From CAMTWZ01 sp041749075 (GTDB taxonomy: Bacteria; Bacteroidota; Rhodothermia; Balneolales; HLUCCA01), in the NCBI GenBank assembly GCA_041749075.1, contig JBGTBY010000023.1, positions 1 through 64,000 on the forward strand: DNA of 64,000 bases, read 5' to 3'. Positions 44,343 through 53,194 of the stretch are shown one piece after another. The notes beneath the pieces were generated by a model. That model saw only the letters and a program-made list of their open reading frames with translations. It was not told where the DNA came from and did not search any database. Both the position numbers and the translations under genes were made by a program. Position 1 is the stretch's first letter, and each line of letters begins with the position of its first letter.

Positions 44343-44951
44343 ATGTGGCGGCTCAAACTCACCGATCTCACTCATTCGTATGCACGGAAACCCGTATTCG
44401 CGCCGATCAACGTCGATGCGGATGTGAGTCGTTTGGGCATTTCCGGACCCAATGGCGCCGGAAAATCCACCCTTATGGCAATCCTAGCCGGATTGATCGA
44501 GCCCTCGCAAGGTTCTGTAGCCTGGACTGAAAAAAACATAGACGTTTCCATGCCGGATCTGCGATTCAAGATCGGATTCGCAGGTCCTTATCTGGGTTTG
44601 TACACGGAACTCACCGTTCGCGAAAATCTGAGATTCATTTGCGACCTGCATGGCTTGGATGTAGATCGCATCGAGCCATTGGCAACACAGCTTGAATTCG
44701 AATCGGCTCTCGATCAACGCGTGGGTGCGTGTTCGTCGGGTCAGCAACAACGGGTGCGCTTGGCCACATCCATCATCCATCAACCAACGGTTCTTTTTCT
44801 GGATGAGCCCGGCACCAACTTGGATGAATCCGGACTCGCCATCGTCGCCACCATCGTGCGCGACTGGCCTGGACCCGTCATCATCGCCAGCAATCAACCC
44901 GCCGAACTAGATTGGTGCCAAGAGACGTTGACCGTAGGCAGTAGACCGTAG
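44343..44951 (+). CDS. solo ABC transporter ATP-binding protein (CcmA-like)
   Basis: 202 residues from ATG 44343, which follows GGAG (44335-44338). Walker A is SGPNGAGKSTLM, the signature motif CSSGQQQRVRLA, and Walker B VLFLDEPG, with the switch region ending IIASNQPAELDW, where the usual histidine is replaced by asparagine. The size matches small ATPases such as CcmA, which powers haem export in cytochrome c maturation. No CcmB or other permease gene adjoins it, so the partner must be elsewhere. It is divergent from the acidic unknown gene with 39 bases between starts. It ends just before a tandem repeat array and the M29 aminopeptidase gene. Confidence 0.85.
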   Translation: MWRLKLTDLTHSYARKPVFAPINVDADVSRLGISGPNGAGKSTLMAILAGLIEPSQGSVAWTEKNIDVSMPDLRFKIGFAGPYLGLYTELTVRENLRFICDLHGLDVDRIEPLATQLEFESALDQRVGACSSGQQQRVRLATSIIHQPTVLFLDEPGTNLDESGLAIVATIVRDWPGPVIIASNQPAELDWCQETLTVGSRP

Positions 44952-44967
44952 ACCGTTCTACACTTCT

Positions 44968-45031
44968 ACGTTTTCACGCTTTCACGTTTTCACGTTTTCA
45001 CGCTTTCACGCTTTAACGCTTTAACGCTTTC
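44968..45031. repeat. 8 x 8-bp tandem array (ACGYTTTM) directly before a start codon
   Basis: Eight consecutive 8-bp units, all of the form ACG-T/C-TTT-C/A, run without interruption from 44968 to 45031, five bases before the ATG of the aminopeptidase gene. The units are ACGTTTTC, ACGCTTTC or ACGCTTTA. The array replaces the usual ribosome-binding region. A change in unit number would alter the leader length in steps of eight bases. Confidence 0.95.
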
Positions 45032-45036
45032 AAATT

Positions 45037-46149
45037 ATGACTCAAGACCACCGCCTCGCCTACAACCTTCTTCACAACAGTGTCAAACTGCAGGCCGGAG
45101 AGAATATCCTCATCCAATTGGCTGGACTCAATGGTATCGGTTTGGTTCGCGCCCTAGCGGAAGAAGTGAGGAAAATCGGGGCGCATCCCTTCTTTGAAAT
45201 ACAAGACACGGAGACGCAACGGATTCTATTAGAAGCGGGGGATGCAGACTATTGGCAACGTCAAACCCAAGTCGATGCGCTTCCACTCATGAAGCAGATG
45301 CAAGCGTTCATCGGGATAAGGGCATCGCAGAATATCTATGAGTCGGCGCAGGTCGGAAAAGCGCAGAACAAGGCGTTTGCGGATGAATTCCTTACGCCGG
45401 TTCATTTCAAGCAACGGGTGAATCATACGAGATGGTGCATTTTGCGGTATCCGTCCGATGCTTTTGCGATGAATGCGAAAATGCCCACATCCCGCTTTGC
45501 GGATTTCTTTTACAAGGCGTGTTTGTTGGATTACAGCAAGTTGGAGGCGGCGATGCGTCCGCTGGAAGACCTGTTGCGCAAAGGGAAAGAAATTCATCTA
45601 AAAGGGGAGGGCACGGACATTCGGTTCTCCATCGAAGGACAGAATTGGGTGCCATGTTTTGGCAGTCATAACATTCCGGATGGCGAACTGTTCACATCCC
45701 CCATTCTTGATTCTGTGAACGGACGTATCCGCTATGCGCCGTCGGTCTATCAAGGCAAGCCGTTCGAGTTCGTCGAACTACAGGTGAAGGATGGAATAGT
45801 GGTGGATTTCGATTCATCGAACAATGCGGCGCTTCGCGACATTTTGGATACGGACGAGGGAGCGCGGCGCTTCGGGGAATTCAGCTTCGGCACCAATCCG
45901 ATCATCGAATCGCCGATGTATGATATTTTGTTTGATGAGAAGATCTACGGCTCGAACCACCTCACCTTAGGCCAGGATTACGAGGAAGCCGCGAACGGGA
46001 ATTCCAGCTCCATCCATTGGGATTTGGTGTGCATCGGCGCGGACGTGTACCTGGATGGGGTATTGATTCGGAAGGGGCGTGAATTTGTGCACATTGGGTT
46101 GCTCGGACTGAACCCTAACACATTGTTAACATTAGGTGGAAAAGAATAG
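45037..46149 (+). CDS. M29-family aminopeptidase
   Basis: 370 residues of the thermophilic metalloprotease family M29 (aminopeptidases T and S), dicobalt or dizinc enzymes that remove N-terminal residues from peptides. The N-terminal domain begins LAYNLLHNSVKLQAGENILI. Metal-site stretches include KGEGTDIRFSIEGQNWVPCF (substrate side), the Glu region at PDGELFTSP, FGEFSFGTNPII, and SSSIHWDLVCIGADVYLDG near the end. No signal peptide, so cytoplasmic. The start is five bases after an 8-unit tandem repeat and has no Shine-Dalgarno site, so its expression may vary with the array. A long intergenic leader follows the stop. Confidence 0.9.
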   Translation: MTQDHRLAYNLLHNSVKLQAGENILIQLAGLNGIGLVRALAEEVRKIGAHPFFEIQDTETQRILLEAGDADYWQRQTQVDALPLMKQMQAFIGIRASQNIYESAQVGKAQNKAFADEFLTPVHFKQRVNHTRWCILRYPSDAFAMNAKMPTSRFADFFYKACLLDYSKLEAAMRPLEDLLRKGKEIHLKGEGTDIRFSIEGQNWVPCFGSHNIPDGELFTSPILDSVNGRIRYAPSVYQGKPFEFVELQVKDGIVVDFDSSNNAALRDILDTDEGARRFGEFSFGTNPIIESPMYDILFDEKIYGSNHLTLGQDYEEAANGNSSSIHWDLVCIGADVYLDGVLIRKGREFVHIGLLGLNPNTLLTLGGKE

Positions 46150-46160
46150 GTAGACTTGGT

Positions 46161-46279
46161 GTAGCTAAATTGCATACATTAAAAGTTCTGTTCCATGGAA
46201 GCGTTTTTCTGTATCAAGAATAGCAATCTAAAGCTGAAAAAAACCAATGGACATCGAACGGGGTCAAGCGCTTAGCTAC
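46161..46279 (+). ncRNA. possible structured 5' leader RNA upstream of giant surface protein
   Basis: GTAGCTAA (46161-46168) is perfectly complementary to TTAGCTAC (46272-46279), closing a 119-base segment. Inside, GTTTTTC (46203-46209) can pair with GAAAAAAAC (46246-46254), and a palindrome TTCCATGGAA lies at 46191-46200. The nested helices end 30 bases before the ATG of the 1912-residue gene. Structure prediction by eye only; it matches no family known to me. Confidence 0.3.
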
Positions 46280-46309
46280 CCGAAACCTATCACAAAACTG
46301 TAGATTATT

Positions 46310-49300
46310 ATGAAACGAATGTTACGTATCGCTACGGGACTATGGACGTGCGCGTTCCTAGCCCTAGCCTTTACCGGAACGGTAAACGCGCAATTCGACT
46401 CGGTTTGGCAGCAATCTGTTGCCGAAACCACCCTCCCGACCTATTTCGGGGCTGACACGGAGCGCGGAGCCGCGTTCGGAAAACTTGGCAACACCGAGTA
46501 TGTCTTCGTCGTGTCGAGAAAAGCTGGTCTCTTTGTCCAGTATGTCAATCCAACCACCGGCGCTCTGATTGGCTCCTTGCCAACAACCGGTGTAACAGGT
46601 GGTGTTTTTGCCTTGAATGACGGTGGAACCACCACCGATGGTGTGTTCATCGCTGCAAACATGACCACAAGTCTTTCGACGTCGGCATTCAAAGCCTATG
46701 CCTGGACGTCCACAACTGGCGATCCTGTCAACATCATCAACTATGCTGGCGGTACAGAAGCCCTTCGTGTCGGTGATAAAGTCACTGTAACGGGTTCAGT
46801 AGCTGCTGGTACAGCCAAGATATGGGCCGCAAGCAGCTCAGTTGCTGGCCGTGTAGTGGTTTGGGGAATGGCTGGCGGTGTTTGGGTCAACGAACCGACC
46901 ATCATCACTCTCAGCGACAATGCCTTCGGTGGCAGCGCTGGCGTTGGAATTCTTCCGAATGGTGATTTCTATTGGAGTGCCAATGGAACCTCATTGAAAA
47001 AATATTCAGCTACCGGCACATTGATTGGTACTGTACCAAACACGGTTATTGCTACCGGATCCAACGTATCCAAATTCCTGAAATCCGCTGACGGTGTCGA
47101 TTATGTCGCGGTGTTCCAATATGGTGCAGGCAACAACAATGCTCGCATCGTAGCTGTAAACACAACTGATTTTGCCGCAAGCACCAGTTATGGTGTCACA
47201 CCGACGTTCGGTTCTGCCGCAAACGGCAATGGAGCCGGCGATGTGGATGTACGCGATAATGGCGATGGTTCTTTCTCTCTCGCTGTTCTTGCAACGAATA
47301 ACGGTCTTGGCGTATTCACGACCAATGCCGCACCGCTTCAAGCGGTTGTAGCAGCACCAACCTTGTTGCTTACCGAATACTTTGATTACTCCGTTGGGAC
47401 TGCTCTGACTGCCAACGGCTGGGCAGCGCACAGTGGTGCGGGTACAAATCCGGTTTCAGTGGTAGATCAAACCTTGACGTTTGCTGGATATACCGGTTCT
47501 GGCCAAGGAAAGGCTGTATCTATGGCAAACACCGGTGAGGATGTGAACAGAGCAATCAGTGCGAATGTCACCTCTGGCTCTGTTTTTGCCTCATTCTTGG
47601 TGAATGTCTCTAGCGCAAGTACAGGTGGAGATTACTTCTTCCATCAAGGCGGAAACCCTTTGGGCTCATCGTTCTATAACCGCGTTTTCGTGAAACGGAA
47701 CGAGAATAATAAATTGGCTTTCGGTATCCAGAAATTCAGTGGAACCGGTACTTCGGTAACGTATTCCGATTTTTCATACGATTTATCCACCACATATCTA
47801 CTTGTGGTCAAGTATCAGGTGGTTAATGGTGATGCGAATGATGTCGCAGCTTTGCATGTGAACCCAGTCGGTTCCGTTGAGCCTGAAATTTGGACAGCTG
47901 AAAACATCCCTGGTGCGGATGCTTCAAATATGGGAAGCGTGGCATTGCGCCAAGGTGGATCAAGCACTGGTGCGATGCTCATCATTGGTGGTCTTCGCGT
48001 CGGCACCAACTACGCTGAAGTCGTAGGCAACCCCGAAGCTCCTGTTTTACCACCAGCTCCTAGTAATTATGCTGCGAACTTGAGCGGCTTGCACGAAAAC
48101 CCAGCTGTGATCTCTAATGGCAACGGCGGCGTAACCGCAGTTTTGACTGGTGACCAACTCGTTGTAACAGGTCAATTCGGTAGCTTGACTGGCAACTACT
48201 CAGCGTCGCACATTCATGGAGGTGCGAATGGTGCCAACGGTGGTGTGTTGTTCGCGTTGACCCCACAAGTGGGTGGCGACAGCAAGTCCGGAACCTACGT
48301 GGCTGAGTCGAATACCTTCACGTTGGATGAGACTCAAATCGCTAGTCTTGCCTCAGGCAACTGGTACGTGAATATCCATTCCGATACCAACCCAGGTGGT
48401 GAAATCCGTGGTCAACTGCTGGCCGCTCCGAACACCGCTCCTGTAGTTTCAGACCTCACCGCTCCTGCCGCTGGCGCGGAAATCACGATTTCCGGTTTCT
48501 CTGGTACGGCGTTCACGCCAACGTGGACGACATCTACGGATGCTGACGATGATGCGCTCACCTACACATGGCAGTTGATGACCACCGAAAACGTGGTGCT
48601 GCTTCAAGGTAAAACCAGCAATACCAGCATCACGTACACATATGCTCAAGTAGATGCTATCCTCGAAACTGCCGGAGTGGCCGTTGGCAACTCCATCGCT
48701 CTCAAACATCGCGTTGTGGTTTCAGACGGTAGTGCCCTTGCATTTGGTGATGAATTCTCTGTGACCTTGGTCCGTGGAACTCTATCCAGCATGGTCACCA
48801 TCGCAGAAGCCTATGCGCTTCCAAACAACACCGCTGGTGTGACCATCGAAGCCATCGTGACCCGCGTTCGTGGTCGTGAAGGCCGTATCCAAGACGAAAC
48901 GGGAGCTTTCTCCTTGTTCCTTGGTTCGACTGGCACCTACTTTGACATGGTTGCTGACGGAAGTGTCCGTGCTGGCGATAGCATCCGGATCACAGGTCGC
49001 CGTACCGCCTTCAATGGCCTGAACCAATTGGATACTGTAACGGAATTGGTTGTGATCAACCGAAACAACGCCCTACCGGCAGCTCAGTTAGTGACCTTGG
49101 CGGATATCCGCGACAATGGTGCGCAATATGAGAGCGAACTCGTTCGTGTGGTTGGCTTGACGGTCAATCCTGGCACAGATGAACTTTGGAGTGGTGGTAC
49201 TTCCGGTAGAACCTATCGAATCACGGATGCGACCGTCACCACTGAAGCGGTTGTGGATTTTCGTGTACCGAATCCGGTAAATACCAACTTGATTGGTGAC

Positions 49301-52048
49301 CCGATTCCTACTGGTGAATTCGTTTTCCAAGGTGTCTTGGGACGTTTCAATGCCACATTCCAATTGTATGCAGTTGAGAAAACCGACGTCGAATTCACGC
49401 CTCCACCGATGGCAGGCAATTACACGATTCCACGTGTGGGCGAAGGTCCGGGATTCCCAACCTTATCCGCCGCCGTTGCCGCATTCAATATGCGCGGCGC
49501 ATCAGGTCAGGTCAGCTTCCTGATCACAGCCGATTTGGTTGACACGAATGCGGTAATTCGTATTGATCGTTCCGATCTGACCGCAGAGACCCCACTTGTG
49601 ATCATGCCAGCAACGGCTACGCCTGTAAAAGTGGACATCCGTCAATTGTTGGTCTACGGAACGTCACATGTCTACATCCTCGGAAACAATTCGTTTCTAA
49701 TGGGAGGCACGACATTCAAAGTCGCTGAGATGCGCAAAGCAGTCAGCGAGTCCACCACAATGGATAACCTGAACACCGCCGTCTTTGATGATATGGGCGA
49801 CATGGGTTCACGTGATCTTACGTTCAATCTGGCTACCGCCACCACCACGAGCTCGGTGATCTACCTGCAAGGCAAAGTGGCAGACAGTTATGTGATGAGC
49901 GTGAATGTGACCATGAGCGGCACTCAGGGCGCAGGTACACCTGCATTCATCTTGAACCGTGTGGACGCCGCAGGCCCAGGCCAAGGCGCATTGTCGAACG
50001 TTGTGATCGCTAATGTTCAGATCGGTTCGGCAGATGCTCCTGCTAAATTCAAAGATGGATTCTGGGTATTCGGTTCCTCGACCGGAGCATTCCCTCTCGA
50101 AGGTGTGATGTTGTTGAACAACGACATCCACGCCGGGCATCGTGGTTTGAGCACCCAGATCATCCGTGACAACGTGTTCTACGGAAACCGCGTCTGGATC
50201 TATGGTATCAGCAACCAATCCGCTCACATCGGAATGAACATCAATACGCCTGTCGGGCAATTGATCATCGCGAACAACCGCTTCCTTCGTTTCCAAACGA
50301 ATCGTTCGGCTGCGACCGACATGATCGGGATCAACCTGACGAATGCGCTCAACGACAACGGTGTGTTCATCTACAACAACTACTTGGCGATGAACCATTC
50401 GAAAGCAGAAGGCGTGTCTGGTAATTTGGACCGCGTTTTGGGTATCGCACACAGCGGTGCCGCATCCATCGCGGATTTCTACATATTCCACAACACGATC
50501 AACATTCCATCGAACAGTCAAACCGGCAAACATGCCGCATTGACCATCAACGGTGGTTCTGTGAATACTCCGTTCATGGTTTCCAACAACATGTTCATCA
50601 ACCATCAGGCTGGTGGCTTTGCGATTGATTGGAACGGGACATCGCTCTACGCGGATTACAACAACTTGCGTGCAAGTGTGTTGCTTCGCAACGGAGCCGA
50701 TAGTTACACAACATTGAACGCACTCAAAGCGACTGGTGATTATCAGAACACCGTTTCGAGAGCCGTTAACTTCGTATCGAACACCAACTTGGATCTGACC
50801 GGATCCTCACTTGGTGACGCGATGTTGATGGGTGAATCGTTCGGTAGCTTCTATGAAGACATCAACGGTCGCTTCCGAAGCCCGATTGCTCCTTACATGG
50901 GTGCGTTCGAAGGCCCGGCATTCACCGTTCTTGCTACCAAGTTCGAGTTATTGTCGCCTGATGCTGGTGCTAGTGTCGTATTGACCAACGATCCTGATCA
51001 AGACGTCGTGATCACATGGGAAGAGAGCTACTCGACCGTCGCATTCGGAAATCAGAATTTCAGCTTGCTGAACGACGACTTCGCTCATGGTGTAGATGGT
51101 GCCAACGCACTTGGTAAATACGTCGGCTCATCACTGGGCATGGAAGCCACACTCACCACTCCTGTCCTGCAGAATGTGGGTGAATTGAGCTTCTGGATGT
51201 CTACATTCAACAATTCCACCGCTCTGACGGTTGTTGCTGAAGCAACGACAGATGGCGAGACATGGTCTGAGGTAGAAACCTTTGCTGCCGTATCTGGTGG
51301 AACTGGCGACATCAATGTCAACTGGCAGCTTAAAACGCTGTTGTTGGACGAGCCTGCCGCTATGGTCCGCTTCCGCGTGACCGGTACAGGCGCAGCCGCT
51401 GTAGATGGTGCCGTATACTTTGATGATTTCTCGGCAACCACGTACGACGGAACTGAAGGCATGTCCTTCGTTCAGACTTTCGAAACGTGGACGGATTTCG
51501 TCACCCTGACCTATACCTGGCATCTGGAAACGACGAATGGCAATTTCAGCAATCCGAAATTGAGCATTCTCTCAGATAACAACGGTCAATCCCCGACTTT
51601 GACCTTGAGCCATCCTGAGGTTGAGCAAGCCATGGCCGATATCGGCGTGTTTGCAGGCCTGGCCTTCACCGGCAAATGGACGGTAACAGCTGAAGTGGGT
51701 ACGAACAAAGTATTCGCTCGCAACACGCATGCATTGACGATTCAACGCTATGTGGATGTATCGGTTGACGAACGCGAAGCACCTCTGGTGTTCGCACTCG
51801 GACAAAACTATCCGAACCCGTTCAACCCAAGCACCGCGATCGAATACAGCATCGCTGAAACCGCGAACGTGTCCATCAAGGTGTACACGATCACAGGTCA
51901 AGAAGTCATGACCTTGGTCAATGAAATGAAATCACCTGGGGTGTACAATGTGAGCATCGACGCATCGCGTCTGTCTTCCGGCGTATACATCTACCGCATC
52001 GTAGCGGGTGGATTCACGCAAACTCAGAAAATGACGCTCATCAAGTAA
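46310..52048 (+). CDS. giant multidomain surface protein with CHRD, OB-like, beta-helix and sorting domains
   Basis: 1912 residues. A signal peptide (ending TVNAQ) precedes a propeller-like region of about 30-345, followed by a laminin-G/jelly-roll-like domain (about 350-575). A CHRD domain comes next (about 588-703; SASHIHGGANGANGGVLF, YVNIHSDTNPGGEIRGQL), then an Ig-like module. A DUF5689/OB-like domain follows (about 827-1030; TIEAIVTRVRGREGRIQDET). A right-handed beta-helix occupies about 1040-1540 (GVMLLNNDIHAGHRGL, LIIANNRFLRFQ), followed by Ig/jelly-roll modules. The protein ends with a sorting tail from about 1826 (FALGQNYPNPFNPSTAIEYS to TQKMTLIK). No enzyme motif stands out. It is probably an adhesin or matrix protein exported by a type IX-like system. 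It stands alone between the peptidase and a strong terminator. Confidence 0.85.
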   Translation: MKRMLRIATGLWTCAFLALAFTGTVNAQFDSVWQQSVAETTLPTYFGADTERGAAFGKLGNTEYVFVVSRKAGLFVQYVNPTTGALIGSLPTTGVTGGVFALNDGGTTTDGVFIAANMTTSLSTSAFKAYAWTSTTGDPVNIINYAGGTEALRVGDKVTVTGSVAAGTAKIWAASSSVAGRVVVWGMAGGVWVNEPTIITLSDNAFGGSAGVGILPNGDFYWSANGTSLKKYSATGTLIGTVPNTVIATGSNVSKFLKSADGVDYVAVFQYGAGNNNARIVAVNTTDFAASTSYGVTPTFGSAANGNGAGDVDVRDNGDGSFSLAVLATNNGLGVFTTNAAPLQAVVAAPTLLLTEYFDYSVGTALTANGWAAHSGAGTNPVSVVDQTLTFAGYTGSGQGKAVSMANTGEDVNRAISANVTSGSVFASFLVNVSSASTGGDYFFHQGGNPLGSSFYNRVFVKRNENNKLAFGIQKFSGTGTSVTYSDFSYDLSTTYLLVVKYQVVNGDANDVAALHVNPVGSVEPEIWTAENIPGADASNMGSVALRQGGSSTGAMLIIGGLRVGTNYAEVVGNPEAPVLPPAPSNYAANLSGLHENPAVISNGNGGVTAVLTGDQLVVTGQFGSLTGNYSASHIHGGANGANGGVLFALTPQVGGDSKSGTYVAESNTFTLDETQIASLASGNWYVNIHSDTNPGGEIRGQLLAAPNTAPVVSDLTAPAAGAEITISGFSGTAFTPTWTTSTDADDDALTYTWQLMTTENVVLLQGKTSNTSITYTYAQVDAILETAGVAVGNSIALKHRVVVSDGSALAFGDEFSVTLVRGTLSSMVTIAEAYALPNNTAGVTIEAIVTRVRGREGRIQDETGAFSLFLGSTGTYFDMVADGSVRAGDSIRITGRRTAFNGLNQLDTVTELVVINRNNALPAAQLVTLADIRDNGAQYESELVRVVGLTVNPGTDELWSGGTSGRTYRITDATVTTEAVVDFRVPNPVNTNLIGDPIPTGEFVFQGVLGRFNATFQLYAVEKTDVEFTPPPMAGNYTIPRVGEGPGFPTLSAAVAAFNMRGASGQVSFLITADLVDTNAVIRIDRSDLTAETPLVIMPATATPVKVDIRQLLVYGTSHVYILGNNSFLMGGTTFKVAEMRKAVSESTTMDNLNTAVFDDMGDMGSRDLTFNLATATTTSSVIYLQGKVADSYVMSVNVTMSGTQGAGTPAFILNRVDAAGPGQGALSNVVIANVQIGSADAPAKFKDGFWVFGSSTGAFPLEGVMLLNNDIHAGHRGLSTQIIRDNVFYGNRVWIYGISNQSAHIGMNINTPVGQLIIANNRFLRFQTNRSAATDMIGINLTNALNDNGVFIYNNYLAMNHSKAEGVSGNLDRVLGIAHSGAASIADFYIFHNTINIPSNSQTGKHAALTINGGSVNTPFMVSNNMFINHQAGGFAIDWNGTSLYADYNNLRASVLLRNGADSYTTLNALKATGDYQNTVSRAVNFVSNTNLDLTGSSLGDAMLMGESFGSFYEDINGRFRSPIAPYMGAFEGPAFTVLATKFELLSPDAGASVVLTNDPDQDVVITWEESYSTVAFGNQNFSLLNDDFAHGVDGANALGKYVGSSLGMEATLTTPVLQNVGELSFWMSTFNNSTALTVVAEATTDGETWSEVETFAAVSGGTGDINVNWQLKTLLLDEPAAMVRFRVTGTGAAAVDGAVYFDDFSATTYDGTEGMSFVQTFETWTDFVTLTYTWHLETTNGNFSNPKLSILSDNNGQSPTLTLSHPEVEQAMADIGVFAGLAFTGKWTVTAEVGTNKVFARNTHALTIQRYVDVSVDEREAPLVFALGQNYPNPFNPSTAIEYSIAETANVSIKVYTITGQEVMTLVNEMKSPGVYNVSIDASRLSSGVYIYRIVAGGFTQTQKMTLIK

Positions 52049-52067
52049 GTGTCATTGCACTGACGAT

Positions 52068-52092
52068 AAAAGGGGACTTCGGTCCCCTTTTT
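52068..52092. terminator. bidirectional terminator with UUCG tetraloop
   Basis: AAAAGGGGAC-TTCG-GTCCCCTTTTT forms a ten-bp stem with the extra-stable C(UUCG)G loop. Its A-run and T-run serve the convergent giant gene (plus) and Rieske gene (minus), whose stop lies at 52096. Confidence 0.95.
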
Positions 52093-52095
52093 CGT

Positions 52096-53151
52096 TTATA
52101 CCCGTTTGGAATAGGCTTCCCGCAACATGCGATGGAAATGCCATACGCCCTCCTCCAACTCCACGGAGTAGCGCCCACGCTCATATCCGCGCGATTCAAG
52201 CCCCTTCTGCACATGTTCGCAGATTTGTTGATCCTGGATCTGCACCTGATGGCTGTACTCGATGTCGGCAGGCATCATCCCCGCATCCCCTGAATAGTAG
52301 TAATCAAACCACACCATGGTTTTGCGCGGACCCATCGGCATCACCGAATTCACCTGCATCCGACCCGGAAGGATGTTCAGCATGATGTTCGGCCACACAT
52401 AATAGAAGAAGGCGTTGCCCTGTCCATAGACGGAATCCTCCCCATTGATCGGACTTGATTGCAACGAATGCCATTTGTCCGTTCGTGTTTTGTATTCCGA
52501 AAATTGCAACAAGTCGCATAACTCCGGATGCACATGCGGAATGTGATATCCTTCCAGGTAATTATCCACATACACCTTCCAATCGCACTCTAAGGTGTAT
52601 TCGATCCGCTTCTTGAACACGAAATCACTCACATCAAGAGGTAAGATTTCTTGGGAAATGGGGGCAAGCACGTCATCCGGCTCCCATCCGCCGTCATCCA
52701 ATCGCACGAAGAGAAGCCCCTTCCAGTTGATGATGGACAAAGGCGTCAGGCCGAAATCGCGCTTGTCGAAAAGTTCGGCACGATCAAATTTCGGAACTCC
52801 GCGAAGGCTTCCATCCAGTCGATAGGTCCAGCCGTGATACTTGCACGAAATGGTTTTCCCGCATCCGGATTCAATGGCCAATGGTCCGCCACGATGCTTG
52901 CACACGTTGTAAAAAGCACGGATCGACTCATCCCGGATTAGCAAGATCGGTTCTCCGGCGATGGTTATAGGAACATGCGCCCCTTTTTCTGCCAATAACG
53001 ATGCCGGACCCGCATATTGCCACGACCGGCTCAGAACCGATCGCTTGTCGATGTCATGCATGTCGGGATGGGTGGCCCAGTCGTAAGGAATGGTCCATGC
53101 TCGTTCGATGGGGTCGATTCTAAGGTCGTCGGGGTGGAATTGAACGCGCAT
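52096..53151 (-). CDS. Rieske-type ring-hydroxylating oxygenase, alpha subunit
   Basis: 351 residues. The N-terminal Rieske [2Fe-2S] domain carries CKHRGG and CKYHGW, the C-x-H ... C-x-x-H pattern. The catalytic SRPBCC domain binds mononuclear iron through YLEGYHIPHVHPEL and a later acidic ligand. Such enzymes insert oxygen into aromatic rings or N-methyl compounds with electrons from a reductase. The reductase gene is not visible nearby. The family also includes choline- and glycine-betaine-type monooxygenases, and I cannot tell the substrate. The gene is convergent with the giant surface gene and divergent from rel, whose start is only 43 bases away, so both promoters lie in that gap. Confidence 0.9.
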   Translation of the reverse strand: MRVQFHPDDLRIDPIERAWTIPYDWATHPDMHDIDKRSVLSRSWQYAGPASLLAEKGAHVPITIAGEPILLIRDESIRAFYNVCKHRGGPLAIESGCGKTISCKYHGWTYRLDGSLRGVPKFDRAELFDKRDFGLTPLSIINWKGLLFVRLDDGGWEPDDVLAPISQEILPLDVSDFVFKKRIEYTLECDWKVYVDNYLEGYHIPHVHPELCDLLQFSEYKTRTDKWHSLQSSPINGEDSVYGQGNAFFYYVWPNIMLNILPGRMQVNSVMPMGPRKTMVWFDYYYSGDAGMMPADIEYSHQVQIQDQQICEHVQKGLESRGYERGRYSVELEEGVWHFHRMLREAYSKRV

Positions 53152-53194
53152 GTGCGTGATTCTGTTCGTTATATTACGCGCTTAAGATAGGGAT

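Noticed and set aside
49808..50605. A 265-codon open frame on the minus strand
   Set aside because: It is antisense to the beta-helix part of the 1912-residue gene and has no signal peptide, motif or ribosome site.
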